Counted from the stretch's first letter, positions 27,001 to 38,850 are shown. The stretch: DNA of 64,000 nt from Mactromeris polynyma (GCA_032209605.1 JASFXZ010000001.1:35406619-35470618), one strand, 5' to 3'. The notes: generated by a model not told the origin, from the letters alone. Program-made: numbers and translations.

Positions 27001-30000
27001 AACCATACAGCCACAATACACTTTAATCTGAGATAATCTTTTTAACTGAAATGTCTAACACCCGCTTATAAAGAATGTATGATACATAAAATACGGAGTT
27101 CGATAAGCGGTGGAGACGGAACATGTACGCTATGTACAGTCCGATTCATATTCAGTAAGCCTTGTAATTAATACCTTAAGCGGCCGGTTCCTGTAAGAGC
27201 TATCCGATTTATCTGATCGTGGCTGACAGTGTGTTCCTACCTTAGTCTGGTTCCGAGCACAGCTTCAATCAAATTCCTGACTCCATAAAGAATCAAGTTT
27301 TCCATGAAATTAAAGGTGTTGTAATAATAGTGTCTGACAATTCATTGTATTACCATCGCATAGTTTGCAATCGTTATATCAAGAAAGAACCTCGCCAGAA
27401 ATATTCCATTTGGTTCGATTTCAGAGTCAGAATTAATTTGCACTTCGTATAGTGTTCATAATGCGCAACGTCACCAATTTCATTCCGGTGGGTCGAATGA
27501 AATAACCGCATGAATCTACGTCATGATTTCAAATTCATCCATTTTTTCACACAGGAACTCATTACAGTAGTCGTGACCAATAATTTGTTCATCGATGACT
27601 CTTTTAATAGTTTTAACATTCACAAACAAATCAGATCTTTAGAAGGAAGAATGTTTGGAGGACGCAGTGGTGATGTTTAATTGTAAGGGGAAGTAACTGA
27701 TGCAAGGAGATATGGTGTATTCGTTTTATGAATCTTACGCAGTAATATGATTTAGATAGGATCTTTTTTCTTCGATTATCAAAGAGATAAATCGACCGAT
27801 TTTTGTTCAAAACTCCGCATGTTTTTATAAAAATACATTCAGATTTTTATTTGTGTTTCAACTTTCATTACATACAACTACCAGTCCATATTCATGCCCG
27901 CTGGGGAGGCTGTGTTGGTTGGTTCTCTTGTCCTTATCATTGCAGTCTTGTTTGTGTGTCTCCTCCCTTTTCCGTTGTCTAGATCAGACTGAGGGAAGTT
28001 CTGATTTGTGAAAATGTGGCATTTCCTGATCTGCATTTGTTCGGTTCTGCTACGTTCCCTCCCTACATGTAGATAGCAGGAACGACACCTCTGCTAGATA
28101 TTTATATTGAATACTGCCTCTAATAATTGGTCTTTAAAAGTTAAAGTCTCATATTGACTATTTTAGTAAAATTCATTAGTCAAAAGGCGTATGGGCGATG
28201 AACTACCCTGTAAAATATTAGTCTGCAGCTTTAAGAGTTTGCATTGGTACTGCGTGCGGTTGATATGGACTTTAAACAATGCGAAATCTAATACATGCAA
28301 CACATGTTCCGGACAAATCTAATCGCAGATCTATATTGAAAAGGAAGGAGGTAATTACACTTTTTCCGGTTAGAAAAGATTGGGGTAAGTTTAGAAAACT
28401 TTATGTTATGTTTAAATCTAATGCACCAATTTAACGAGCAAATATGTATAGATGGTGTACCAATTATGTTAAATGTTGAGGAAATGGAAAATAGAATAAA
28501 TCGAACTTGAGCTACAATCATTGCCTGAGTTAACAATCTGGCAGATAAAGTATCGATTGGATTTTTACCACTATATGTAAGGAAACATGCAACAAAGTAT
28601 GAAATATGGGGGGAGAACAGACATGTTATCGACTAGACCGTATATGAAGCTTATAATATCGCTACTGGGCTGCGATGTACCGTTATGCTTCTTCTGTTGT
28701 AATATGTTGGTGTAAACGATCGTTTATTATAGCGTATTTATACATGCAAATATGAAGTTTTTTCTTCTTAATATCACAACGTGATTGGTATTCATAATAA
28801 CCGGTCAGTTAACAAATAAATGTGTTACAAGTCTTGCGTGTTCGTGACTGTGATAAAAGGATTTAATTGCATTTGTTTCCATATTTTACTTAATTAACCG
28901 AAAACACCACTGTCTCATCTAAGTGTAGTTTCAAAATAGGTTTAAGTTAAAGGTTTTGAAGAATGTTATATGCTATAGCAGTGATACTGTAACCAAGACA
29001 TGTTCAGTCAATCAAATCGCGTCGTAGGCTTTTGCGTCCGTCGGATTCCGTCGTAATGTATAGATCCGTATAGTCAGTTTTGTTGTTCAAAGATTCACTT
29101 ATTACATTTACACCATCATGTCTATGTATGCATACTAAATGATTTATCTGACAGCTGTATTTCATATACGTACAACCTAGGTTCATCCCTGCGTTTTGCA
29201 TGTTTATAAAAGTATTTGCCATTTCTCTAGTGACGATTTGACACGTTATTATGACACATGAGTAGTCATACCGTACACCATTGCCTTTTCTAAAGTATGA
29301 ATAGGTCAATATTGTGAATGAATCATTTGTATGGTAACCAAAAGCTTGGACACTTCACAACTAGAAATCTTTACTGCACGATTTATGGCGTCAAACTTGC
29401 CTTCTCTAATTGTAATTACTCGAATACTATTATTTTGCGCCACATACAGAATGCAGTATAACTGATAAGGACTCGAGGGTGCAGTAGTTTTAATATACAT
29501 GGTATATTTCATATTTACACCAGTAGCAAAACGATTTTATCATGCCATTGTGTCAATCCGGTGTTCTAGAGTCGCACTGTTTGCTTTTATCTTATTAATC
29601 TAAAAGCAAAATGGATTTAACGATAAACCATAAGGCCGAAGACTTTAATGCAGTGCGCCCTGATTGCCGAGGTTTGAATAAGCTCAATGTTCTTCATTAC
29701 CTCATTTAGCTCACTATCCTGGCTTGGAACGTGAACTTATACTAAACAGAAAACGCAATGCACGTGTAATTGTGATATTTGCTTCGTCAGCATGTTATGT
29801 TTTATTTCGTTCCATGTAGTCTTTTGATACATGCTGCTATGCTTTTAAAATGTTATTTTAACAAAGATAAATAGCTGTGCCCATGCATAATACATACATA
29901 ATGGTTAAAACGTCATTTTACTGATACCTCAACAAATGCTAAATAATCAAATATTTAAGTCAGCATACTATTGTGAATTCAAACTGTTGTTGAAATGTAG

Positions 30001-33000
30001 GTCACATGTTCTTCTCTTGTGCCAACTTTTCATTGTAAATCTATCCGACTGAAGTAACGCTGATAATAAGCATTATGTTTCATTAAGAACAATGGAGGTT
30101 TATAAATAATGTATCAACTGGAGAAGAAGCTAGGGTTTGCTATTGCTATCAACTTGAAGTTTGATATTCACTGCTTCACTTCGCGGGAGGTATACGAATT
30201 CGATTACATTTGTGTAAACTGTTAATGAATAAATTCACTTTTAGTCGGCGTCTGGCGGATATTGGAGTAAGTTTAATTGAATTTTCTCATTTTGGTATTA
30301 AATTAAATTATTCAGTTCGTCTTACATTTATTTGTTCAACGTTTTCACTTGTACCGATTGTTATACCAATTCATTATTTCGATTCAACTTGGAATGTTCG
30401 TGTGATATTTTCGGCAATTGATATAATTGGGTATAACCGATTTATTTATTTGTGGTTCATAGTCATTTATCTAATATTTGCTCCGTATCAACTTCGTTAA
30501 CGACAATAGCCGTTTTCGCATACTCGTGTCGTAAGAAAGGGTCTTTTAAATTAACTACTAACTGAGACTATTTCTTTATTCTTGCCATTGACTACAATGA
30601 ATTAATTACTTATAGATTCATTCATGTTGTTAGATCTGTATTCTTGGACTGAAGTGTTTGATGTTCATTCAAACACTTTTATGTCATTAATTTAGTTCGT
30701 AAGATTATAGATTGTTTTGGGAGTGAGTGATGTTTTTTCTTTACCTAAGATTTCATATGTTTGATGCGAGTGTGCTTTATATCATTTTTTATTTAAATGA
30801 TTTTTTGTTCTTTTTTCAATATAATCTTGATATACTATGAAATATGTTCTATTTATGCGGCTCTGTGTGATTCACGATGTGATATAGGGTCCTCAATGAG
30901 TAATGCATTCGATTGTATATTTTGAATTATATATGTATTAAAAGAAACGGTTCTGTATATTCGTTGTGATCTGAAGAGGCAACAGGACATGACGTCCGGG
31001 TAAGTTCATATGTTAGAGCGCCGTACTGTAGTACTGAGCGTGTTGTGGGTACGGGCGCCACATTGTGCGTTGGCTTTTTCTGCTTACATTAAGGCGAGGC
31101 GATATGTACATTGGGGGATTGTTACGATAAGGGAAATCAGTTGTTTTCATTTTTTCTCAACAGAAGCAGACCCTGTAATTCCTGAACCAGAACCAATTCA
31201 TAGTAAAACACCAGAGTTACACTGGATTTGTTGGCCGGAACCAAAAAAGGTACACAGAACCCCTAAGAGACCAAACACTTCACAAGGATTTATTGATAGA
31301 AGGAATGATAAGGTACGTATTATAAAATGCACATGAGTATTCGGTTGATATCGGAAAGTTTCGGCAGTATACGTTTTGATGATCGGTAAAGATCGGCGAT
31401 CTCCGTGTTAGTCAGTCTTGCAAAATTGAGAGCTACTTTTGTGACGAAGGTGCGTAATCGAAGCTGAATTAAATAAGTTGGACCTTTGGACATTTCGGAC
31501 AGAATAATTACAAGGTTTTGTGGCTGTCGTCCGTTTAGATGGTCGGCAACCTGACGCGACCAAAATGCACAACCTCTTTAAGTGATGATACAATTTCGAT
31601 GTTTGCTATTTGCAGGTGTTCTTTAATGATACCACATCGTAATTATAAAGTACTTTTATTGATACATATAATTGAATTCGGTCATCTGATACTAGATTAA
31701 ATTTTAACATTTAAATGATCGGGCATGTGTTCAACATAGCAGAGTGTATTCAAAGTGGTAAGTAGGTCACATTTATACCATTGTTGCACGAAGACAGTAG
31801 GTTCAAAAGGTGACAACTAAACCATTTGACATTAAGGTTCTTATTTCATTTCATAATCAATTATTTAAAATATTTAAGAATATTTGAACCTTTAAAAATA
31901 TCATTTTTGTGTGTCATTCTTATATATTTTCATAGACTGTATTGATATCACTTGCGCTTATCAGTCATAATGTCTCGAGAGAAAGTATAATAAAATTTCC
32001 AGTCTATCGGATCTTGGTGACCATTTTAGTTACGTATAGAGAAAAAATACTTAAAATCAGTCGTTTTGATAGAAGGGTGTAATTGTTTTTCTATAAATGT
32101 TATTGCTTTGATTAGCATTAAGGCTTTTTACATACATATTTAATCACCAAATACGTTTTGATCGGATCAAATATTTGTCCATTATATAGTTGCTGTACTG
32201 TTCTATATTGTATCAGACTTAAACGATCAAATCACAAAGCGGTGACATGAATTTATTTCACAATAGTGCAATAATGAGATATTGATTTACACTTTGATGG
32301 TATGAAGTGTTTGATCAAGTGTTTACATTTTACACGTTCTGTATTTGATTTGTCTGTTATCCTTACCACACCACCCGTCAATTATTCACTTAATGCATTA
32401 AATGTTATGACATGTGTGCATTCGAAATCCTATGTTCAAGAGGACCAACAGTACGCATTTTAACTTTTCGTTCATTTAGTTCGTTTCATCTCCGTTCCGT
32501 TCTTTCCTGTACCATTTCGAATATTTAATTGTTAAAATATATGCTACTTACTGAATATCAAAGAAAAAATAATTAGTTTTTACGTTTATTCTACACAATT
32601 TAATTTCATTTTCATATCTGTTTATTCTCTTTTGTTTTGTTTTATTGACACTGGAACGATACATTATTTACTTGCTCAAATTGCCATATGGTTGTATCCT
32701 GGTTTTGCCATTTCGTTATTTATTCCGCTGTTCGCTTATCGATGCATTGATTTTATCTTAGTTAAAGTTCATCTGTTACGCCCTGACCGGTATTAATATG
32801 AGTGTTAAATTATATATTTTTGAATTATGTGTAGAGCTATACAAATTGGTATATTCTGCAGGTAAACGTTGGTAAGTCTGTGCAATATTACCCGGATATC
32901 AAGAGCTGGACAAACGTTTCTGCAGAAAACGGTAAGTGTCGTCCTACCATTAGTTCTCTCGTGCTCACATTGTTATACACGTCCTATCACATTAATCTTT

Positions 33001-36000
33001 CATTCGTAGCTCCCCTCCTCTCAACTTCTCCTCTCCCCCCTCCCCCTCTCCCCCTCTACCTCTCTCTCTCCCGCTCTCCCCCTCTCCCCCCTCTACCTCT
33101 CTCTCTCCCGCTCTCCCGCTCTCCCCCTCTCGCCCTCTACCTCTCTCTCTCTCTCCCGCTCTCCCCCTCTCCCCCCTCTACCTCTCTTTCTCTCTCCCGC
33201 TCTCCCCCTCTCCCCCCTCTACCTCTCTCTCTCTCTCCCGCTCTCCCCCTCTACCTCTCTCTCTCTCTCTCTCTCTCCCGCTCTCCCCCTCTACCTCTCC
33301 CCCTCTCGCCCTCTACCTCTCTCTCGCTCTCTCTCTCACTGATTCATTCTGAGTGATCCTCCTTATGACTGTCCCCCACGGTCTCTCTACCCAAGTATAT
33401 TTGTCGCGTTTTCGTGTTTGCAACAGTCTGACATAGCATGGTATCAGTCGTTTATTGTATTATCATACTCTCTTTTTATATTTAAGCATATCGAGTAACT
33501 TGTCCCTATCTGTCCAACATCCGTTTTATACAGTCTAAAATGACGTAACGTCGAATGAGCCAACTTATGCCCAGTTTCGGCCTATTGTTGCCAGCTGTCT
33601 TGCCTTGCCCTGTGATCTTTTCCATCAATTAATTCCCCACGCCCCCACTGTTTGTCCTCTTTGATTCTCCGAGTTATTCCTTATGGCCGACCAGGCCATT
33701 CTTTGCGCCTTTCCCTTACGCATGTACCCTTGCACCTCCTCAAATACCTGATGTTTTATGGACCCGTGTTTTCCCGGAGGTCTGTATGAAAAGACACTGT
33801 TGTATGTGGCGTTCCCTGTAGCAACATATTCTCTCTCTTTTATTAATATTTACCTATTTTTACATTTACTAATATAAATGCTGGTTATTTATGTTTGGTA
33901 ATTTTAAGAGCTATTTTCTTGCACACAACTACATTATTACCTATCAAGTATTCACGAAACTCTCGGTAAGATGAGGACTTGTGTTCTTACGCGCTGTCAG
34001 AGATAAATGCGCTGCTAGGTCGGCATGTGTACTTCGGTTGTCCAAATCTGTTTTCATAGTATGAATACAAAATGATTGGTTAGCACTTTCAACTGGCATT
34101 ATTATATTTTTGTAGCGGTCCATGATCTGAATACTATTTATAATTGAATGTTGTTGTAATGCTTATTTTGGCAGCTATATGTGCATCTTGGTAGCGTATG
34201 GTGAATACCATATCTTTAAGTTTTTTTTATCAAATTGACTTTCCTAGCATCATTATATCTTGAACGTGCAATTTCTAAATTCAACATAATATAGTGTATG
34301 TCGTCTAACGACATTTGTGTATAAAGCAGACATTTTCAATAATGACCATTTGACTTAAACTCAAACACATAATAATATGATAGCGTTATGAACATTGGTC
34401 AACAACATGCGTATAGCCTATATATGAATCATCAAATAAGACCACCTCAAAATTAAGAACACAATTTTCAAGTCCGTTTTAACGGTTTTGTTCTTTATTC
34501 AACCTCGATATTAAGACCACTTCAATGAGAAGACCAGTTTTCAATGGTCTCAATGGTGGTCTTATTATCGAGTGTTCACTGTACGCTTATTTAGATGCTA
34601 CATTATTGTGCCATGTAGACACTTACACACAAAACATGGGAAAAACAAGCCAATTTGTATTTGTTATTTATTGCATATCTCCCTAAAAATATTTTTGCAC
34701 CAACGTTTTTATACAAATACCGAGCGTTGCTAACTGAAAAGATCTCCCAATATTTAACAACATACTTGACATACAACACTATAACATAGATTGATCACTT
34801 ATGCATAATCAGGTAATTAACATATAAATGTTGTAGAATAAAGTGTACAGTGTAACAAAAAGGCCATCATTGATCTTGAAGAAAGTCGGTCTACGTCGTG
34901 AGGGGCTTGATTGTCGAGTTAAAATATTAAAGAAAAATTAAAGATTGGTCCCTTTAAATACGGTTGCATTGATGTGTCTGTAATAATGTTGACGTTGTAT
35001 GAAGACATGCTGGTTATTTGGTTAACAGTACGAATTTTGTATCTTTTTGCAGAACGACAAGCCGTCGCCGCCATGTTTAGCACATTACAGCGAAGCCGAT
35101 CGTTTTACGAGCCTTCCCAGAAACCGATGACGTCAATATCTATTAACGAACCACCAGCACGAGACACGTATACTAGATATGGAGGTCAAGTTGTCGACCC
35201 TAGAAGTTTGTATCAACAGAATTTCACCCCTTACTATCAAAGTCAAGGCACCGGACCTAGGGATACCATGGCGTTACAACAATTAACTCAAGATATGAAC
35301 CCTCATAATGTGTAAGTTGCTAGGAAATGTACACTTTTGTACACTAACTATTCTATGAATTCGGTATATTCAATTAGTATCACTCGTCTGTGTGGCAACA
35401 ATATTATTTATTAAATTTAATGCTTCGGCCAGCTTCAATCATGACGTCATTGAGTCGACTACGGCAATCGGTTCCTTCTAGACTATTCGCTGGTGGTCGA
35501 AATATTTGTGTTGGTGATAGAAAAGGGAAATAAACATTAAACATGCAAGAATGGTTTCTATTACAATAAGACCTCAAGTAAAGACCACCTCAATAATAAG
35601 ACCACCTCAATAATAAGACCATCTCAATAATAAGACCACCTCAATAATAAGACCACCTCAAAATTAAGAACACAATTTAATGCCAATTTTCACTGTTTTG
35701 CTCTTTATTTGATTTCCATATTAAGACCACCTCGATATTAAGACCAATTTTCAAGGGCCCCAATGGTGGTCTTATTTCTGAGGTTTTACTGTATAGATAC
35801 CGGTATATTGGAGGCCAATCTTACAGAATTGAAAACTGAGGTAATGATATTATGCTTCACCACTTGGCCACATACTCTGAAACTGACCTGGTTCTATTTG
35901 CCGATTAAGTTGAAACAACACAAAACTAGTGTACATGTGATTTAATTTTTTAAATTATGGTCACGATAGCGTGTGCTTTGTCAATACTCGCTGTTCAATA

Positions 36001-37606
36001 TAACAAACGAGGACTTTACCGGGAAAGCGTTTACTTACCATTTATTTCATTGGTAGAAGCTTTGAACAATTTTTGTAGAACAGGTATATCTATTGAAGGT
36101 AAAGTTACCTAACCGTTTAAAGCATTAATTTTAATGTTCAAGAGCAACACGACAGCATTCACCAAACACCGATCATTTAAAATACTATAAGCTATTAAAA
36201 AAAATTCTCAAATTAATTTGAAAATGAAGATATGCAATGTATACCGCATTCAAGTCTTGGTTTATCAAAATATATACTGTTTTTCTATTCAGACAACCAC
36301 AGATGCACAACTACAACTACAGTTTCAATAAATACCCTCTACACATGCGCAAAAATCGACGATCCGTTGCCTCTACAGATGACTATGTTCATGAACAGAG
36401 CATGTTTATGGTAACAAGATATAGACATTTTCGTTTTTATTCTATTTTCGTTTGTTAACGATATTTTTAAATAGTAAATTAAGCAAAGTCCGTAACTTGT
36501 ACGCCCGTCTGTACGTCCATACTTACGTTTGTTCGTTCGTTCATATATATCCATAGAATCAGAGAGTGCGAATCTAGGGACGAATAGTGTGATTTGGTTT
36601 TCGTTCTCGAGCACTTAGTACATATGATTGCACAGTTTGCTTCATAATGACCAATGAATTGACACTGTCTGTATGCGCAAATCACTTACGTATTTTCCTG
36701 CTTATTTTGTCCATACGTTGCGAGTGTGATTCGAAGATAACGATGTTTGGTGCTCTCTCTTTCTCTCTCTTAATCGAGTTAAATGCTCTTGCAATATTTT
36801 TGTGATCTTTAGGAGATGCAACAATCTATTACAGCAGCCTTAAAAACTTGTTTAGAAAGGGAAACAGCGTAATTAACATTCACAGATCCAGCGATTTACG
36901 TCAGGGGCTAGGGGGCCAGGGGTCTAGCTCCTTGTAAGACGGCGGATCAGAGTCAGCCTTTGTAGTCCCTAATTTCTTGTAATGTAATACGCTAATTGGG
37001 ACCCCTCTAGATCTAGGATTATATATGCAAACTCTTATTTGCAAAATCTCCGGGAATCTGACGTGACGCTCGGACCCGTGCATGATTATGATAGAACGAA
37101 AAGACAAATTTTAGAAGAAAAAATACGACTACTATAAATATGTTTTTTGATTCCAACGCCGTTTCATGTAATAACGAATGCGTCGATAAATGCTTCTATC
37201 AATATTCTGTCCACCATAGAGTCAAGCATTTTATCTAAATCCAACTTGTGGGAGATGTTAATTCCCATTTCCAGGATCAGTAAAAAATCCAATCATCTAT
37301 ACGGTCTATTTCCCGGGACCTGAAATCATACAATGTGTCAAATCCCTATATGTAAAGAATAATATTCTGTCTAATTCTTGTGTATCCCTGCACCCCCAGG
37401 CACAACATTAGTACATAAGTACTCGATGTTGACGAAGAGTACTGTGTCCAACATATGTTGGAGTGCTTAATGGTTAATCTTTTTTTCAGACAACCACTCC
37501 AAGATGTTCAGGTCACTTTATCATACATCCAGATTGGGTGTCGGAACGTAGTGGGTTACGACGATCGAAATCAATGATTCAACTACAGAGGTCTGGTAGA
37601 AATTAA
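17951..37606 (+). CDS. Unrecognised 343-residue protein, seven coding exons
   Basis: Joining 17951-18037, 25695-25926, 31164-31312, 32862-32931, 35053-35311, 36293-36410 and 37490-37606 gives 1032 bp with no internal stop. All six introns are GT-AG, and their phases (0, 1, 0, 1, 2, 0) match on both sides, which is strong support for one real gene. The protein is rich in Pro, Tyr, Arg and Ser. It has no signal peptide, membrane span or enzyme motif that I recognise. It starts MPTRIQRPWTTQYTDDYKRV, and later has FRPAVPRATEVV and SGHFIIHPDWVSE. Short Tyr/Pro/Arg-rich proteins of this style occur among axonemal microtubule inner proteins, but that link is only a guess. Introns 1 and 2 are 7.7 and 5.2 kb. 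Introns carry minisatellites, SINE relics and two pogo-like MITEs. Confidence 0.75.
18650..18765 (-). mobile_element. tRNA-derived SINE relic in intron 1
   Basis: On the minus strand it reads like a decayed tRNA: GGGGAGGCGTGGTGATGG, then GAGGTGGAACGCCTGACTCC, and a closing GAGCTCCCC that pairs with the 5' end. The B box is degraded (GATAGTTTGAGC). It is probably a SINE head rather than a functional tRNA. Confidence 0.5.
18819..18985 (+). repeat. GAGAGGTT-type dispersed repeat, copy 1
   Basis: Shares GGGAGACG, GAGGTTAA.TTGAT..TA.ATTCTTACTA and TTGTTGAAGAGAGGTT with 22640-22880. Internal units of about 75 bp each begin with a GAGAGGTT word. The left end, CAACCTCTCC, is complementary to the inner GAGAGGTT motif, hinting at a DNA-transposon remnant. 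Confidence 0.55.
19109..19284. repeat. Foldback inverted repeat
   Basis: Left arm (CTTCATTATTTTCTCC then GGAAATATTGAATT) and right arm (AATTCAATATTTCC then GGAGAGAAATAATGAAG) are reverse complements over roughly 55 bp with a few mismatches. The loop is made of repeated TTCACGAATTC words. A diverged half-copy is at 43775-43900. Confidence 0.75.
19853..21627. repeat. Minisatellite of 51-bp then 45-bp units, intron 1
   Basis: The left part (to about 20750) has 51-bp units containing TTGGAAAGACGTGTTCTTAT and ACATATACATGTATTTATAG. The right part has 45-bp units in which one 6-bp ACATAT/ACATGT step is missing and the linker is TTTAAAGG. Both lengths are multiples of 3, so open frames of 303 and 409 residues persist. 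These are not genes: they lack start context and domains, and a real gene's intron runs through them. Confidence 0.95.
22445..22580 (+). repeat. GAGAGGTT-type dispersed repeat, partial copy
   Basis: Shares GAAGAGAGGTTTAATTGATG, AAAATTGATACTGTAGTGA and GAGAGGTTGTTGCTCAAGAC with the copies at 18819 and 22640. Confidence 0.5.
22640..22880 (+). repeat. GAGAGGTT-type dispersed repeat, copy 2
   Basis: Homologous to 18819-18985 and partly to 22445-22580. Contains GGGAGACGCACATGTCGGT, GAGAGGTTAAATTGATAATA and TTGAAGAGAGGTTCTTACTG. It is non-coding. Confidence 0.55.
23189..23285. repeat. 44-bp direct duplication
   Basis: GGACAGACAAACAAAAACTC followed by GCCCGTACGTACAG occurs twice with a 44-bp period. 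The small open frames on both strands across it come from the repeat. Confidence 0.8.
24250..24284 (-). repeat. tRNA 3'-half fragment
   Basis: The minus strand reads CCGGGTTCGAATCCCGG followed by TAGCGCC, a perfect T arm plus the 3' strand of an acceptor stem. No D arm or anticodon arm lies upstream, so this is a tRNA or SINE fragment, not a gene. Confidence 0.6.
25345..25430 (-). mobile_element. Decayed tRNA-derived SINE head in intron 1
   Basis: The minus strand has TAGCTATTGACAAGCGGGGT in the A-box position and GTTGGTTCGATCCCTTGCC as an intact B box. The remainder is not recognisable. It ends about 265 bp before coding exon 2. Confidence 0.45.
25695..25926 (+). CDS. Seven-exon gene, coding exon 2
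   Basis: The acceptor TTTTTCTGTTTCAG is followed by residues 30-106, beginning KVHHNKVFRP. The donor GGAG|GTAATA leaves one base (phase 1). The exon is GC-richer than the surrounding intron, and its C-terminal half is acidic (VELEPDYVDEDGN). Confidence 0.75.
25927..31163 (+). other. Intron 2 of the seven-exon gene
   Basis: 5.2 kb with no supported repeat family. Minus-strand open frames at 29004-29309 and 29306-29512 overlap end to end but show no domain and no splice logic, so I do not call them. Confidence 0.5.
31164..31312 (+). CDS. Seven-exon gene, coding exon 3
   Basis: The acceptor TTTTTTCTCAACAG restores the split Glu codon 107. The exon encodes residues 108-156, including PEPEPIHSKTPELHWICWPE. 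The donor AAG|GTACGT is phase 0. Confidence 0.75.
32862..32931 (+). CDS. Seven-exon gene, coding exon 4
   Basis: The acceptor ATATTCTGCAG is followed by a 70-bp exon for residues 157-179 (VNVGKSVQYYPDIKSWTNVS...). The donor AACG|GTAAGT is strong and phase 1. Confidence 0.7.
33003..33342 (+). repeat. Pyrimidine-rich CT/CCCCT low-complexity tract, intron 4
   Basis: About 340 bp, almost purely C and T on the plus strand, built from CTCTCTC, CCCCCTCTACC and CCCGCTCTC words, starting about 70 bp after the donor of exon 4. The open frame of about 158 residues covering it is a composition artefact plus exon 4. Confidence 0.95.
33568..33840 (+). repeat. Dispersed repeat, family B, copy 2
   Basis: Same family and orientation as 11792-12059. 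This copy sits in intron 4 and starts right at TGCCCAGTTTCGGCC. The two copies differ by small indels and scattered substitutions. Confidence 0.8.
34430..34581. mobile_element. Pogo-like MITE, copy 2, decayed left end
   Basis: In intron 4. It retains AAGACCACCTCAAAATTAAG, GTTCTTTATTCAACCTCGAT and the right end GAGTGTTCACTG followed by TA. The left terminal repeat is largely lost. Confidence 0.7.
35053..35311 (+). CDS. Seven-exon gene, coding exon 5
   Basis: The acceptor CTTTTTGCAG completes Glu 180. The exon encodes residues 181-265 with a Tyr/Gln-rich stretch (YGGQVVDPRSLYQQNFTPYY). The donor ATGT|GTAAGT is phase 2. Confidence 0.75.
35564..35791. mobile_element. Pogo-like MITE, copy 3, internally expanded
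   Basis: In intron 5. It starts CAATAAGACCTCAAGTAAAG and ends TGAGGTTTTACTG, with TA on each side (35562-35563 and 35792-35793). It is 66 bp longer than copy 1 because the word AAGACCACCTCAATAAT (17 bp) is repeated five times near the left end. Confidence 0.8.
36293..36410 (+). CDS. Seven-exon gene, coding exon 6
   Basis: The acceptor TTTTTCTATTCAG gives the last base of Val 266, then residues 267-305 (QPQMHNYNYSFNKYPLHMRK...). The donor ATG|GTAACA is weaker and phase 0. Reading through the donor reaches a stop after 13 codons, so a short retained-intron form is also possible. Confidence 0.65.
37490..37606 (+). CDS. Seven-exon gene, terminal coding exon 7
   Basis: The acceptor CTTTTTTTCAG is followed by residues 306-343 (TTPRCSGHFIIHPDWVSERS... 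ending QRSGRN) and a TAA stop at 37604. If exon 6 is skipped, the phase-2 donor of exon 5 joins here in another frame and stops after about 29 codons. Confidence 0.65.
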   Translation, partial: TTTPRCSGHFIIHPDWVSERSGLRRSKSMIQLQRSGRN

Positions 37607-37706
37607 AGTGCTGAAAGCCGCGCAACGTTTATGTAGCGACTTAGAAAAATATTTAAATTTACTTGCATATCATATATATGCCTATTGACTTGATGAATTT
37701 TTAGAC

Positions 37707-37712
37707 ATTAAA
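37707..37712 (+). terminator. ATTAAA poly(A) signal, proximal
   Basis: First recognised signal variant after the TAA of exon 7, about 100 nt downstream. It would give a short 3' UTR. Confidence 0.35.
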
Positions 37713-38766
37713 CTTTTATTTCACTTATTATTAGCAAAGACTGACCTTACAGTTTGAGTATTGTGTTCGACAGAGCACGAATCTATTAGTCACTTTGTAA
37801 CACAGGTACACATAGAGAGAATGTGTCCTTGAGAAACAATTGGAAGAGAAATATTTATAGGACAACTATATGACTGCATGTTCGTGCTTATTCCTGTTTG
37901 TTGATCGTTAACTGCCATTGTGTTGTTTTGTTGTGTTTTGTTTGTATATCTACTTGATAGACGCAAGTTTATCTATACAGACGCTTGTACATAGTGGTGG
38001 CAATCGGTCCGCTCTCGTCTTTTGTTTATCACTGTTTGTTTGTTGCTATTTTATTGAATGTCTTTGTCTGATATGTAACCAAAATTTGAGGGTTGAGATT
38101 TGTACAGATTGTATGTGCCGCCAATTATGTCGGCATACACATCTTACCGTAGCAGTATTATTCCGTGTAACTTGTTTTTAAAGCATTCGTACACTTTAAA
38201 ACCCCGTATCCGGTATTTTCGTATCCCATTTCCCATGTTTAACCAATTCAGACAATTACACCGCACTTTCAAAAAGCCTAAATGGATCAGACTACTCCAC
38301 AGTTCAGCATATATTGATAATTTATTATCCGTAATATTTGTTATCTTAGTTTTAAGGTCAAGTGGCATTCTTGCATCTTAATTTGACAGACAGGCACAAT
38401 AATAGTATGTCCTTATGTACATCTACTGCATTTAGGAATCGCAAATATTACATTGTCTTCTCATTTTAAGTCAATACGTCAACCTCTACTAGCAATTCAC
38501 AATCTAACTTAGTATAGTGCCTTGAATAACATTTTTTCCGTATTTCATTGTTGATTTTGAATGAATTTTGTCACACATTTAAATACAGTTAGTCTTTTAT
38601 TGTTCACATTCTTTAAGTCTTTCATTTCACTTACTCGTAACTTATTTGTGCTTGTTGTTGATTTAGAATAATGTTTTGTTTTATAATTAGTAATTGTGTG
38701 TAAAATATTTGCAGTGATATATCTAATGTATTTATTATATACATTTTTTTCATTTTTAAAAAATAT

Positions 38767-38784
38767 AATAAATTATTGAATAAA
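38767..38784 (+). terminator. Paired AATAAA poly(A) signals, distal
   Basis: AATAAA occurs at 38767-38772 and 38779-38784. It would give a 3' UTR of about 1.2 kb for the seven-exon gene. It lies immediately before the candidate alternative exon at 38851. Confidence 0.4.
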
Positions 38785-38850
38785 CCATGTCATGTTTTTA
38801 TATATTTTCAACCATTGAATCGCGTGGGTAAGATTGTGCGGATAACTCAG

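Noticed and set aside
29004..29512. Two adjoining minus-strand frames of 101 and 68 residues in intron 2
   Set aside because: No recognisable domain, and the lengths are within chance for this window.
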